DNA of 64,000 nt from Thermoanaerobaculia bacterium (GTDB taxonomy: Bacteria; Acidobacteriota; Thermoanaerobaculia; Gp7-AA8), in NCBI GenBank assembly GCA_017883235.1, contig JADGNY010000010.1, forward strand, positions 20,196 through 84,195. The letters run 5' to 3'. The notes beneath the pieces are model-generated. The model saw only the letters and a list, made by a program, of their open reading frames with translations. It did not search any database and was not told the DNA's origin. Below are positions 1 through 9,449 of the stretch, one piece after another (the stretch's first letter is position 1; each line of letters begins with the position of its first letter). The position numbers and the translations under genes are program-made.

Positions 1-230
1 CTGGGAAACGTTGCCGCCGAGGCTCCGCGCCAGCTCGGCGCATCGAGCGACGTGTCGAAGAGCGGCGTGCCGACCGATGGATCCCACCAGTTTGGCGGGC
101 CTGACAAGCTCCCGCCCGGGACACCGGAAGCCACCGGGATGCAGATTCGGTTAGGGGCGGCGCTGATTTGGCCTGCGAGAAGAAGGATGACGGCGGCGAA
201 GATGATGCACTGGTGCGCAATAGATTTCAT
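1..230 (-). CDS. Exported protein, 3' part beyond window edge
   Basis: A reading frame opens at an ATG at 228-230 and runs off the left edge, so only about 76 residues are visible. It is preceded by a GGAG ribosome-binding site at 237-240. The N-terminus is a typical signal peptide: Met-Lys-Ser, a hydrophobic core rich in Ile/Ala/Val/Leu, and an Ala-x-Ala-like end near residue 24-25 (ISA-AP). The mature start is rich in Gly, Pro and Trp. It begins 15 bp after the preceding CIS-operon gene stops, so it is probably the next gene of that transcript. A secreted protein at the end of an injection-system operon could be a surface or adhesion component, but I do not recognise the family. Confidence 0.7.
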   Translation of the reverse strand, partial: MKSIAHQCIIFAAVILLLAGQISAAPNRICIPVASGVPGGSLSGPPNWWDPSVGTPLFDTSLDAPSWRGASAATFP

Positions 231-244
231 GACTAGCTCCTCGG

Positions 245-1393
245 TCACGCCGCTGTCGGCGCGAGATCGATTGGAAAGACTTGGTGCGTGTTGTCCGTAA
301 CGTTGTCGAGTCGGAATTCGGCTTTGCCAACGGTGGCGCCGGTCAGTGCCTTGAAGATGAACGACAGCGGCCGTTGAGCCGGCGGCGGCTTCAGATCGCC
401 TTCTTTGATGTCAAAGCGTTGCGTGGGGGCGGGCGCTCCGGGGAGCTCGACCGTCCATCCGCCGCCAGCGGTGATGACGACCGAGATGTCGAAGACGGCG
501 ACCTTGCTGAACGTCGCCTGCATCGTGATTTGCGCGGCTCCGCCGACGGGTACGTTGACCGTGTTCGTCGCGGCCGTGAACGCCGCCACCGGAATGGCCT
601 GCTGAAAGCTGAGCGTCGTGGAGCTGTCGGCGTCGGGAACGAAAGTCTGGATCGGGAAGGAGCGCGCATCGAGCGGGGCGATCACGCCTGGCGCCGTCAC
701 GCTCGTCGTGAGAGTGAACGTTGCGCCTGGCGCGGCCACGACGCGCACGCGCAAGATGCTCTGTTGCAACGGATCGAGGTTCATCACGCTGGCCGTGTTC
801 TCCGAGCCGTCCTCGTTCAGGATCTGAATCAGGTTCGGAGCGACGCCGGGGATCGTCGCCTGGATCTGGTACTGCGCCGGCTGCGTGGCCCGCGACTGCA
901 CGCGAAATTCGAACGTGGCCGCTGCGCCGGGTTTGATGATCTGCGGCCGCACGCTACGCCAATTGACATCGAGATTGCCGCTGATAGCGATCTGTTTTGG
1001 CAGTACCTGCAGGTCGCGCTCCTCCGTCGAGGTCTGGTTCGTCACCGACAGAACGACTTGGCGTCCAGCCGCTGGGAGATCCGAAATGATCGGGATGTCG
1101 AAGATGAGCTTCTGATCGTTCGAGCCGCTCTTGAAGCTGAGCACGGAGATGCCGGCGATCGACACGCGCTGCGAGCCGAGGCTGAAACCGAAGTTAGGCC
1201 CGAGGACCTGGATCTCGTCACCGACGTGCACCGCGCCCGCTGGAAGGACCGCCGTGATGACAGGTCCGTGCGATGTCGGGCTGGACTCCAGCGTCGTCAC
1301 GCGACCGTCGAGCGCGGAGAGCAGCGCGAGAATGTCATTCATCAGCTCCGCTCGGATGAGATCACCCGGGTTTACTCTCGTTGGTAAAGCCAT
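245..1393 (-). CDS. IPT/TIG-like beta-sandwich protein of the CIS operon
   Basis: 382 aa, with ATG at 1391-1393 after an AGGGAGG site at about 1401-1407. Residues 8-40 form an amphipathic helix. From residue 44 there is an IPT/TIG-like module (PVITAVLPAGAVHVGDEI, then a GPNFG turn), a fold common in extracellular and tail-fibre proteins. The rest is Thr/Val-rich beta structure with no catalytic motif. It has no signal peptide. It lies 24 bp downstream of the 412-aa protein on the same strand. A fibre or decoration protein of the baseplate is the simplest reading, from context only. There are no Cys-rich or transmembrane segments. Confidence 0.72.
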   Translation of the reverse strand: MALPTRVNPGDLIRAELMNDILALLSALDGRVTTLESSPTSHGPVITAVLPAGAVHVGDEIQVLGPNFGFSLGSQRVSIAGISVLSFKSGSNDQKLIFDIPIISDLPAAGRQVVLSVTNQTSTEERDLQVLPKQIAISGNLDVNWRSVRPQIIKPGAAATFEFRVQSRATQPAQYQIQATIPGVAPNLIQILNEDGSENTASVMNLDPLQQSILRVRVVAAPGATFTLTTSVTAPGVIAPLDARSFPIQTFVPDADSSTTLSFQQAIPVAAFTAATNTVNVPVGGAAQITMQATFSKVAVFDISVVITAGGGWTVELPGAPAPTQRFDIKEGDLKPPPAQRPLSFIFKALTGATVGKAEFRLDNVTDNTHQVFPIDLAPTAA

Positions 1394-1417
1394 GTCTTTT
1401 CCTCCCTCTGCTGCTGG

Positions 1418-2656
1418 TCACAAGTAGTTGCTGTAGTTCCAGTACGAGACGTCAAACTGTGCAGCCGCCTGATAGGGAATCTGGCCGCCGGCGAAGAGAA
1501 GGTAGGTCTGTGGCGGAGTGGCGCTTTCGATGGCTGCACGGGCGTTCTGTACGACGGTGTAGAGCCACAGCATTTCCTGGTTACTGAAGTCGATCGGCGC
1601 CGTGGTGACGAACGCGCGGAAGATCGGAGCGATCTTCGCGGCGTTCACGAAAAGCGGCTCGCGGTAGGTGCGACCATCAAAGAAGTCGCGGTACGCCATT
1701 CCACGATAATTTCCTGTTGCGAGCGGAATGCGGCCGATCGGCGGGAGAAAGCGAAACCAATCACGCGCGGCGAGGTGATTGGGGGTGGGGCTGCTCGCGA
1801 TGAGCTCCGTGACATGCCTTTCGAATTGAGCGACCATCGCTTCGGCGACGGCAAGCCGGGCATCGCTGAACGGCAGCGACGATGCAAGCGTGGTCCTGTT
1901 CGTCAACCGCCGCCGCACCGCCCACATGTCGACGAACTGGACGCCGCCGGTGGCGGTCCAATAGAGGATGGCCAGCGGAACATCGCAGTCGGTCAGCTCC
2001 GTGCCGCGGATGTCGTCGAGAAGCGTTCGCGGCTCGGTCGTCGTGCCGAGCGGGTCCTTCGCGAAGTCGGCGAGGTGGTCGACGCCGAAGCAGCGGTAGG
2101 CGACGGTATTGCGCAGGTAGGCGTCGCTGGGGATGTCCTTCGTCGGCAGCTCCAACAGGCGGAACTCCACCGCGTCGATGACATCTTTGATGTTGCAGCC
2201 GCTCGGCGCGGCGCCGAGGCCGTAAACAGGGGCGAGGCCGTTGCCCGCGCGGACCGAGCAGATCGTGAGCAGGTAGACGCCGGCGTCGGCGACGTACGTG
2301 CCATTCGTCACCGGCGTGCAGGCGCGGAAGATCGTCGTGGGCGACGGCACGTCTTCCGCCGGCCGGACGAGCTGCACCTGCGTGTCGCCGGCGAGCAGGA
2401 GCAACTCGCCGCGGCGGTTCACGGCAACGCCGGACTTCACGTTCAGAACGGGTTTGGTGACCGTGCTGAGTGACGCAACCTCGACCTCGAGGCCGTATGC
2501 CACGCCGTCACCGAGCGCCTGCCCGAGGAGCTCATTCACCGCGCGCTGCGCGTCCTGCTCCTCGCTCATCGCCTCGCCGGTCAGCAGGCGGCCGTTGAAG
2601 AAGTTCGGCGAGCGGGTGCGGTCGTTGAGGACCGGCTTGAAGAGATCGCTGGCCAT
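1418..2656 (-). CDS. CIS baseplate/fibre-associated protein, 412 aa
   Basis: The start is ATG at 2654-2656 with an AGGAG site 6 nt upstream. The first 100 residues (NFFNGRLLTGEAMSEEQ, later GVAYGLEV and GVAVNRRGELL) resemble the N-terminus of the next protein upstream (2666-4045): an aromatic-x-x-G-x-L/V opening, a Gly-Leu-x-V strand, then a Gly-x-Ala-x-x-x-x-Gly turn. The two probably share an assembly domain. The remainder is unfamiliar and the C-terminus is rich in aromatic residues (YWNYSNYL). Such paired proteins after the gpI-type gene occur in CIS loci, and a baseplate-periphery or fibre role is inferred from that position. No enzyme motif is visible. Confidence 0.72.
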   Translation of the reverse strand: MASDLFKPVLNDRTRSPNFFNGRLLTGEAMSEEQDAQRAVNELLGQALGDGVAYGLEVEVASLSTVTKPVLNVKSGVAVNRRGELLLLAGDTQVQLVRPAEDVPSPTTIFRACTPVTNGTYVADAGVYLLTICSVRAGNGLAPVYGLGAAPSGCNIKDVIDAVEFRLLELPTKDIPSDAYLRNTVAYRCFGVDHLADFAKDPLGTTTEPRTLLDDIRGTELTDCDVPLAILYWTATGGVQFVDMWAVRRRLTNRTTLASSLPFSDARLAVAEAMVAQFERHVTELIASSPTPNHLAARDWFRFLPPIGRIPLATGNYRGMAYRDFFDGRTYREPLFVNAAKIAPIFRAFVTTAPIDFSNQEMLWLYTVVQNARAAIESATPPQTYLLFAGGQIPYQAAAQFDVSYWNYSNYL

Positions 2657-2665
2657 GGCGCGCTC

Positions 2666-4045
2666 CTATCCGATCCTCGAGATCTCGACCGACAGCATGA
2701 TGCTGTCGATCTGGTTGCCGGTGAGCGCCGCGCCCGTGCCGCGAACGATGCGCATGACCACGCCTTGGGGGTCGAAGCCATCGATGACCGCCATCGGCGT
2801 CTGGACGCCGGCATCCGCCAACGGCGTGCACTTCACGATGTACTGCAGCGGCGGCGACGTGGGCGGCGCCACGTAGCCGGTAAAGGTGAGGCGGATGGTG
2901 TCCTTGTCGATCTTTTCCGCCGCGAGGTTGTTGAAGACCGGCGGACGCGGCCCGCTCGCGCCGACGATCCCCGCCGCCACGACGGCGACGCCGCCGCCGA
3001 GGCCCGCGGCGACACCCCCGGAACCGGCGGTGGTGATCAACTCCTGCAACAGGCGCAGGTGCACGAGCAGCGGACGCCGCGACTCATCGATGACCACGTC
3101 CTGCGTGTCGTCGGCCACCCAGTTGCCGGCGCTGGAAACGACCGGCACGTCGACGCGTGCCAGCAGCAGGCACTCGTCGGTCTTCGGCTCTTCTTCCTTG
3201 CTGCCCGAGCAGCAGCCACAGCTTCCGGCGCACGCGGCGTGCACCTTCGGGCGGATTTCCTCGATCCAGATGCCGAACGCCGCACGGAAGTAATCGGCCG
3301 CCAGCGCCGGATCCAGGTTAAGGGCGATCACCGGCGAGCCGAAGACGAAATGAATCGGTCCTGAGGGCGGCGACGGCAGTGGTGATGATGGCGGCGACGT
3401 CAGCACCGGCTGCGCGGCGTTGCGCAGCGCGTCCTCGAGCTCGGCGATGGTCGCGTACGGTCCGCCGCCGCCGAACGGCAGCATGCGCAGCCAGGCCACA
3501 AACTCGCGGAGAAGGTCCTCCTCCGCCTGATCGGGCGGCGCGGTGCGCAGGTCGAGCAGGAAGTCGTCCGCAAGTCTCGACGGCGCGGTCAGCTCGTCCT
3601 CGGAGCGGCACGGCTCGCCGGGAATCGGCACCAGGTCGACCGGACAGTCGCGGTAGCAGAGCGTCAGGTAGAGCGAGATCGTCCCCGCCAGCGGCGAGCC
3701 GAGGAGCGGCGTTACCTGCGGCTTGTTCGCCGTAAGCCAGTCATTGAGGTACGCACACTGCGCCGGCTTCACGCAGACCAGTTGTCCGCGCGGCGTCAGC
3801 GCGGCGCCGCTGCCCACCACGAGCTGTGGCCCTTTGGTGGTCTTGGTAATCGAGACGTTCAGGCCGTTCAGCGTTCCGTAGCCGATGGCGTCTCGGGCCA
3901 GCCAGCGATCGCGCCCGGCGAGGTAGGCGAACTCCTGATTGAAGTCGTCGACGCCGAGCACCATGCCGAGCGTGTAGTTCACGTGCTTGGTCGGATCGGG
4001 GGCCTTGGCGTCGAGAGTCGACGAGATCGCCGCGAAAGTAGTCAT
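2666..4045 (-). CDS. CIS baseplate/fibre-associated protein with Cys cluster, 459 aa
   Basis: ATG at 4043-4045, preceded by GGAGGA, overlaps the stop of the gpI-type gene by 4 bp (ATGA), indicating translational coupling. Residues 20-105 match the N-terminal module of the 412-aa neighbour (YTLGMVLGVDDFNQE, GTLNGLNV, GAALTPRGQLV). A proline-rich hinge lies near residues 215-230. A tight cysteine cluster (CAGSCGCC) follows at about residues 273-280 and could bind metal or form disulfides. A Gly/Ala/Val-rich segment (GGVAAGLGGGVAVVAAGIVG) and a beta-rich C-terminus follow. The role is inferred from context: a peripheral baseplate or fibre component. The product is unnamed in any family I can cite with certainty. 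Confidence 0.72.
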   Translation of the reverse strand: MTTFAAISSTLDAKAPDPTKHVNYTLGMVLGVDDFNQEFAYLAGRDRWLARDAIGYGTLNGLNVSITKTTKGPQLVVGSGAALTPRGQLVCVKPAQCAYLNDWLTANKPQVTPLLGSPLAGTISLYLTLCYRDCPVDLVPIPGEPCRSEDELTAPSRLADDFLLDLRTAPPDQAEEDLLREFVAWLRMLPFGGGGPYATIAELEDALRNAAQPVLTSPPSSPLPSPPSGPIHFVFGSPVIALNLDPALAADYFRAAFGIWIEEIRPKVHAACAGSCGCCSGSKEEEPKTDECLLLARVDVPVVSSAGNWVADDTQDVVIDESRRPLLVHLRLLQELITTAGSGGVAAGLGGGVAVVAAGIVGASGPRPPVFNNLAAEKIDKDTIRLTFTGYVAPPTSPPLQYIVKCTPLADAGVQTPMAVIDGFDPQGVVMRIVRGTGAALTGNQIDSIMLSVEISRIG

Positions 4046-6744
4046 CGGGTTCCTCCCAAGATCGATGGCGGACAGCCGCAGTCGGAGGACGAGCGTCCGG
4101 GATGCCCGGCTGACAGCCAGCCGGAGCCGAGGTAGTTGCGGTCGAGAATGAATTGCGAGAGCAGCTCGGGCGAGCGGCCGCCGAGATCGACGACGGTGTC
4201 CTCGCCGAGACGCGCTTCACCCACGCGGAAGAAAGCCCAGTAGAACTTGACGTCGAAGGTGGTGTGCGCCGGCTTCTCCAGCGCCACTACGCGCCGCGCG
4301 AGATCGAGGCGGCGATCGCGGTCGGTGAGGCCGAGCGTCCCCTGCGGCAGGAAGACGGTGAAGCGATGCGCGGCGGCACTGGCGGGCAGGATCACCCCTT
4401 CGAAATGCAACCAGTCGCGCAACGGCGCGAGGCGCGACGGCAGTTGCGCGAAGAGCGGAACGGCGGACCAATTGGCGTACGAGGTCTGCCAGCCGCGGTT
4501 CAGCGCATCGAGCGAGGTGTAGCGCCGTTGCAGGTTCTGCTGCCACAGCACGCGGTCGGCGCTCGTCGCGCGCGGGACGAAGCCGAGCGTGTCGCGCGAA
4601 AATGCCGACCACTCCGCGGAATGGTCGGTGGGCGTTGCGATCGGATAACGCGCGCCATCCACCTTGATGAGCTCCGCCCAGCGGCGATGGAGATCCTCCG
4701 AGCCGAGGGACGGATCCCACTTGTCCTTCACGAGGCGCAGCGGCAGCCCGTTCGGCGGGACGTCGCTGGTGTCGCCGAATACGACGCCCGGCACGCCGCG
4801 CGTGCGGAACTTCTCGACGATGCGCGGCCCGACGCGCTGCGCGGGGATGATGTCGAAGATCGACTCGTCCGCGCACTCCTCGGTGGCCAGCCGCAGTGCC
4901 ATCATCAGTCCCGGCACCGTGCCGCGCCATTCGAAGAACTCCGCGGCATGGGCGATGAACAGCCTGCGGTGCGCTTCGTCCCAGGCCGGGTCGAGCGCCA
5001 CGTCGAACCAGTTCGCCAGCCACTCCAGCGTCTCCGCCGGCGCGCAGCGAACGTCGAACAGACATTGCGCCGCGGCGATGCGGTCCTCGACGTTGGTGAA
5101 GATGCCCTCGAAGTTGGCGAGGAAGCGGTCGAGGAACGACGCGGAGACGTCGTTCTCGCGATAGACCGCCGGCAGATACTCGTCGAGGTACGAGAAGCGC
5201 GGATACCACGCCCGCAGCGCGCGCAGGTGCGGCGAGCTGCGGCCGGTGCCGCGCAGCGTGAGCCGCAGTTGCAGGTATTGGCCGCGGGCGCTTTGGAAGA
5301 GCAGCTCCCACGTCTCCACGCCGGCCTTGCGCGGATCGTCGGCGAACGCCAGCTCGGTGCCGGTGGCGCGGCGCAGCAGCCGCGGCTCGAGGTTCCAACC
5401 GGCGAAATCGAGCAGCGCCGGATCGTTGCCTGCGCGGCTCTCGACCATGACGTCGCACTCCGCGGGGATGCAGGCATCGAGCATCAGGCGATGCCACACG
5501 CAGTCGGCGACCTTGCCGTCGAGCGGTGCCACGATCAACTGCGATTCGTTCGCGTAGCGCCGCCGCTTCTGCGAGACCAGCGGCACCCAGCGGTCCTGCG
5601 CGTCGTACATCGGCTCGCCGAGGTCGGCGATCAGCGCCCGCGCGCCGAAGAGACGCATCGGAAAAAATTCGGCGAGCGGCTTGAGAACGAGGCCTCCGTT
5701 GTCGAGGTCCAGCTCGAAGGCGACGGCCTGGTTGCCGTCGTTGCCGGCGACGTAGAGGACGTTCTTCGCCGCGATGTAGAGGAAATCGTGGCCGAGGAGG
5801 CGGAAGTCGTCGCGCTGCGATTCCTCGACGAGATTCTTCGCCACCTCCGTCGACGCATCGGCGAACGTCCCGTCTTTGTGCATCCGCACGATGCGCGAGA
5901 ACGCGGCCGGCGGCGGGCTGTCGAGGATGAGGATGTCGTCGCCGGGAAGCACGTCGATGGCCACGGCATCCGTGACCGGAAGCGCCAGCGCCATGGCCAT
6001 GGTGATCGACGACGGCGCGGCGTGATGCGATTCGCTTCCGTCCATCGGCTGGAACACCTCGCTGGACGGCAAGGCCGGCGCGCCGCCGAGCGGCACGACG
6101 CCCATGGTCCGATCGAGCCGCCAGGCACGCTTGTTGCCGCGGTCGAGGATCCAGACGCCGCCGTCGTCCGTCGCGGCGATGTCGAACGGCGCGAAGGGAA
6201 CCGGCCAGAGGAGCTGGCGCGGCTCGCCGCCGCGATGGAGGTCGAACACCAACAGTCCGCGCGGGTCGGTGGTGCCGGCGACGAGGTAGTGCAGCGTGGT
6301 CACCGCGAGACCGGCCAGGGCAATCGGTTTCGCAAGCGGCTTCGCCGGCTTCGCCGCATCGGCCGGCGCGAAGAGCCGATCCGTCGGCGCACAGCAGCCG
6401 TCGAGCGACGACCAGAAGTGCGCGGTGTTCCCGCTGCCGGACGAGTTCACCAGGATCTCGGTGCCCGTTGCATCGATCCAATAGATGTTGCCGTACGCGT
6501 CGGCGTCGGCGCCGCGGCGGCCGGACGGATCGACGCTGCGGTTTCCCGCCGCGGCGTCGAAGTGGAAGACGCGGTTGCCGAGGGTCAGCTCCTTGCGCAC
6601 GTCATCGAAGGAGAAGTCGGCTTCGCCGCCCGAGTCGGAGAGGAGGAAGGCGTCGCGCAGCGATTGGCCGGACGCGGCCGCGCAGCGGCGCGCCCAATCG
6701 TCGCGTCCGAGGAGAAGATGGAAGCGAGTGCCGTTTACGTCCAT
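4042..6744 (-). CDS. CIS baseplate wedge protein, gpI/Pvc12-like
   Basis: About 900 aa. An upstream GTG at 6753 abuts the GGAGGA site, so I prefer the ATG at 6742-6744, which gives normal spacing and a TGATG junction with the baseplate-J gene. The N-terminal ~480 residues look like a repeated beta structure (propeller-like), with GVWILDRGNKRAWRLD and other blade-like strands. The C-terminal part, from YLPAVYRE (about residue 515), is the phage tail protein I-type domain, with LDRFLANFEGIF, LEWLANWFDVALD and RLFIAHAAEFFEWRGT as landmarks. Such proteins link the baseplate J protein to peripheral parts. The fusion to a propeller-like half is the notable feature. Confidence 0.82.
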   Translation of the reverse strand: MDVNGTRFHLLLGRDDWARRCAAASGQSLRDAFLLSDSGGEADFSFDDVRKELTLGNRVFHFDAAAGNRSVDPSGRRGADADAYGNIYWIDATGTEILVNSSGSGNTAHFWSSLDGCCAPTDRLFAPADAAKPAKPLAKPIALAGLAVTTLHYLVAGTTDPRGLLVFDLHRGGEPRQLLWPVPFAPFDIAATDDGGVWILDRGNKRAWRLDRTMGVVPLGGAPALPSSEVFQPMDGSESHHAAPSSITMAMALALPVTDAVAIDVLPGDDILILDSPPPAAFSRIVRMHKDGTFADASTEVAKNLVEESQRDDFRLLGHDFLYIAAKNVLYVAGNDGNQAVAFELDLDNGGLVLKPLAEFFPMRLFGARALIADLGEPMYDAQDRWVPLVSQKRRRYANESQLIVAPLDGKVADCVWHRLMLDACIPAECDVMVESRAGNDPALLDFAGWNLEPRLLRRATGTELAFADDPRKAGVETWELLFQSARGQYLQLRLTLRGTGRSSPHLRALRAWYPRFSYLDEYLPAVYRENDVSASFLDRFLANFEGIFTNVEDRIAAAQCLFDVRCAPAETLEWLANWFDVALDPAWDEAHRRLFIAHAAEFFEWRGTVPGLMMALRLATEECADESIFDIIPAQRVGPRIVEKFRTRGVPGVVFGDTSDVPPNGLPLRLVKDKWDPSLGSEDLHRRWAELIKVDGARYPIATPTDHSAEWSAFSRDTLGFVPRATSADRVLWQQNLQRRYTSLDALNRGWQTSYANWSAVPLFAQLPSRLAPLRDWLHFEGVILPASAAAHRFTVFLPQGTLGLTDRDRRLDLARRVVALEKPAHTTFDVKFYWAFFRVGEARLGEDTVVDLGGRSPELLSQFILDRNYLGSGWLSAGHPGRSSSDCGCPPSILGGTR

Positions 6745-9047
6745 CAGTGGCACTCCTCCGGAATCGCGGGGATCTGCAGGAAGGCCGGCGTCACCGTGGT
6801 GGTGCCGGTGTTCGTGCCGCGCAGTTCGTCGAGCGACGCGGGCGCGCCGTTGACGACGCGGATACCGAGGACGCGCGGGAGCTGCAGTCCGGTCATGTCG
6901 ATGCGCGGCAGAATCGTGCCGCCCTCGTCCGCGAGGATCAGGTTCTCCTGCACGAACTCCACGCCTTTGACGCGCGCGGCGACCGCCGCCAGCTCCAGCG
7001 CGATGACGGACTTGCCGAGCTTCCAGCCGTTGTCCGGCGCGGAGCCGGCGGCGAAAAGCTGCAGCGGCACGTCAGGAAGCGACTGCACGATGCCGGCGGA
7101 CGGCGCGAGGAAGTCGACCAGCTCCGCCTTCACCGCATCGGTGACCGCGGAGTCGACGAAGCCCGCTCCGACTTTGATGCCGACCGAGATCCAGATGCCC
7201 GTGTACGCGGGCCCGCGCAAGATCACCTCGGTGGTCACGAGCCGGCGAGGATCGAGGTAGCGGCACACGGCGTCGAGGAACGGCTGGCGCGGCAGCGGCG
7301 CGTCCGGCTGCGCCGGATCGTCGAGCGGGACGAGCATCAGCGTCACCGCGCCCGGCATCTCGCCGCCACCGGCGTCGGGCTTGAAGTTGGGAAGCACCTC
7401 GACGCGCGCGATCTCGACGCCGGGCGTGCGCAGCGTCAGCGTGACGAAGTCGGTGGCGGTGACGAGCCGGTCGCGATGCTGCAGATAACGCGCGACCTGC
7501 TTTTCGCCGTCGGACACGCTCTCCGCCTCCGCCCCGCCCCACGTGGCGATGGGGTTGTTGACCTTGAATCCCTCGGGAAGCGACGGCGAGCTGCTGATCG
7601 TGGCGGGACCGACGTTCCCCTGCGCGCCGACCGCGTAGTCGTACGTGGCGCGGATCGTTGCCCCCTCGGGCGGGCGCGCGCCGTGCGTGCCGTCGCCGAA
7701 GCGCAGATCGCCCGACTCCGCGTCGAGCGTGAACACTTTTGAATCCTGCTTGCTGCGCGGCTGAATCGCACCGGGCGCCAGCCGCGCATCGGGCACCGGC
7801 ACCTCGGCGCCGGCGGCGAGGAGGTCGTCGGTTTCCGTCCACTGCTGCGCCTCGCCGCCAACCGGCGTGATGGTCAGCTCGACACTTTCCGGCAGCACCG
7901 GTGCGGCCGCGAGCCGCAGCACCTGATCGGGCTCACCGCTGCCGTCCGGCAACGATTCGCTGGTAACGCGCGCGCGCTGCGTGACCGGCACGGCGTTGAT
8001 GCCCATCCAGAGAAAGCTGGCCGTGGCCTCGGACGACAGCGTGACGCGCAGCCAGGTGATGACGCGGGCGTCGACGGCCGGATCTTCGATGGCCGGCGGC
8101 AGTCCATTCACCCCCGCCTCCAGCGGGTCGATGTTGTTCCAGAGGCGCAGACCCGACGCGTCGGGCAGCGTGACGTCGAGCACCCCGGGGACGGCGAGAA
8201 GATCGCCGTCGGGCCGCGCGGCAAGCGGGCGGTAATCGGCGACGCGCTGGGCGATGTCGTCCGGCAACCCGCCGCTCTGCGGCACGTTCGGAGCGTCGAC
8301 GCGCAGCGTGACGCTGCCGGTCGAGGCGAAGGCGCGCCCCGAGGGGAGCGTGGCCGTGCTCTCGGCGAGCGAGGGAACGACGCCGAGGGTCAGCGTGCGA
8401 TTGGCGATGACCGTGCGCAACTTGTCGGGCGTGAGACCGGAGCGCGCGTCGGAATCGCGCACCAGCAGCGCCAGCCAGACCGCGCGGTCGACGGTGTCAC
8501 TGAGCGAGAACGCGACACCCTCGCGCGTTGGGAACGGCGACGACTGGTACAACTGCGGCTCCAGCTCCGCCGGAGTGCCGCGGTATGACGCGTAGAGCTG
8601 CTGGTAGTACTTCTTCACGTCGGCCGAGGCGTCGGTGATCTTCGATTTGACGTACAGCCGTCCTTCGACGGGGAGGACGTCGACGGCACGCTCGGTGCGG
8701 AACGGCACCTGCCCGGCGCGCACCTCGAGGCCGTCGTTGAGCACCACCGCGCGCGGATCGGTCGACGGCGCGGCATTGGTGATCGTCACCAGGCCCTGCG
8801 CCGCCGTGGCACTGTGCAGCGGGATGCGCAGTAGCTGAAGGAACTTCCTGCGGTTGCGCTCCGGAATCTGGTTCGCGCGGTACAGCAGGCTCTCGGTGAG
8901 GAAGGCGAAGACCTCGACCAGAGTGACGCCGGGATCGCTGCGGTTGAAGTTCGTCCACTCCGGCGTGTGCACCGGAATGCGCGCCAGCGACTCGGCGACC
9001 AGATCGTCGTATTTGCGGTTGTCGATCGGCGACGGTGCGATGGGCAT
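6744..9047 (-). CDS. Baseplate J-like protein (Pvc11/gp6 type)
   Basis: 767 aa, ATG at 9045-9047 with a GAGG site. The N-terminus (YDDLVAESLARIP, then FNRSDPGVTLVEVFAFLTE) is the characteristic opening of baseplate J proteins of contractile tails: bind the gp25-like protein, form the wedge ring and transmit the sheath-contraction trigger. A long beta-rich middle is followed by RYLQHRDRLVTATDFVTL and GVEIARVEVLPNF, also typical of the family. It sits between gp25 and the gpI-type gene, the order conserved in phage tails and CIS loci. The size is within the range of CIS J proteins. Identification is firm at the family level. Confidence 0.9.
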   Translation of the reverse strand: MPIAPSPIDNRKYDDLVAESLARIPVHTPEWTNFNRSDPGVTLVEVFAFLTESLLYRANQIPERNRRKFLQLLRIPLHSATAAQGLVTITNAAPSTDPRAVVLNDGLEVRAGQVPFRTERAVDVLPVEGRLYVKSKITDASADVKKYYQQLYASYRGTPAELEPQLYQSSPFPTREGVAFSLSDTVDRAVWLALLVRDSDARSGLTPDKLRTVIANRTLTLGVVPSLAESTATLPSGRAFASTGSVTLRVDAPNVPQSGGLPDDIAQRVADYRPLAARPDGDLLAVPGVLDVTLPDASGLRLWNNIDPLEAGVNGLPPAIEDPAVDARVITWLRVTLSSEATASFLWMGINAVPVTQRARVTSESLPDGSGEPDQVLRLAAAPVLPESVELTITPVGGEAQQWTETDDLLAAGAEVPVPDARLAPGAIQPRSKQDSKVFTLDAESGDLRFGDGTHGARPPEGATIRATYDYAVGAQGNVGPATISSSPSLPEGFKVNNPIATWGGAEAESVSDGEKQVARYLQHRDRLVTATDFVTLTLRTPGVEIARVEVLPNFKPDAGGGEMPGAVTLMLVPLDDPAQPDAPLPRQPFLDAVCRYLDPRRLVTTEVILRGPAYTGIWISVGIKVGAGFVDSAVTDAVKAELVDFLAPSAGIVQSLPDVPLQLFAAGSAPDNGWKLGKSVIALELAAVAARVKGVEFVQENLILADEGGTILPRIDMTGLQLPRVLGIRVVNGAPASLDELRGTNTGTTTVTPAFLQIPAIPEECH

Positions 9048-9056
9048 GTCTTTTCC

Positions 9057-9449
9057 TCAACCTCCGAGCTGCACGCGCAGCGTGACTTGCGACGCGGCGC
9101 GCGTGGCCACGAGCTGGTAGTGAACGGTGGCGATGGCGGCCTGCGGATCGCGCGCGTCTTCCTCCACCTCCACGGCGGCGACGGCGACGCGCGGCTCCCA
9201 CGCCTGCAGGGCATTTTTGATGCGCTCCTCGATCTCGAAGCGCGTGACCACGGTGTTCGGCTCGAACAGGTAGCGCCGTAATCCGCCGCCGAACTCCGGC
9301 AGGTTCAAGCGCTCGCGCTCCTCGGTGCGCAGGATGATCTCGATGTTCTGCCGGATGTTTTCCTCCCCTTCCGACCACGCCATGCGTCCGTCGGCGCCGA
9401 CGTGCGGCGGAAAGGCGATGCCTCGTCCGAACAGTTGGCCTGCGTCCAT
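9057..9449 (-). CDS. gp25-like baseplate wedge protein (Pvc9 type)
   Basis: 130 aa. The ATG at 9447-9449 overlaps the preceding stop in a TGATG junction. The core carries the gp25/lysozyme-like signature: ENIRQNIEIILRT near residue 30, then RLNLPEFGGGLRRYLFEP and a helix beginning RFEIEERIKNAL. gp25 proteins nucleate sheath polymerisation around the baseplate hub and are among the most conserved CIS components. A much longer reading frame extends upstream in this phase but is only the shadow of the 624-aa gene; the short start is set by the family length and the coupling with the upstream stop. Confidence 0.92.
   Translation of the reverse strand: MDAGQLFGRGIAFPPHVGADGRMAWSEGEENIRQNIEIILRTEERERLNLPEFGGGLRRYLFEPNTVVTRFEIEERIKNALQAWEPRVAVAAVEVEEDARDPQAAIATVHYQLVATRAASQVTLRVQLGG

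Noticed and set aside
4153..7260. 1035-codon plus-strand open frame opposite the baseplate genes
   Set aside because: Arg/Glu-rich composition and no domain; it is the antisense shadow of GC-rich minus-strand genes with clear families.
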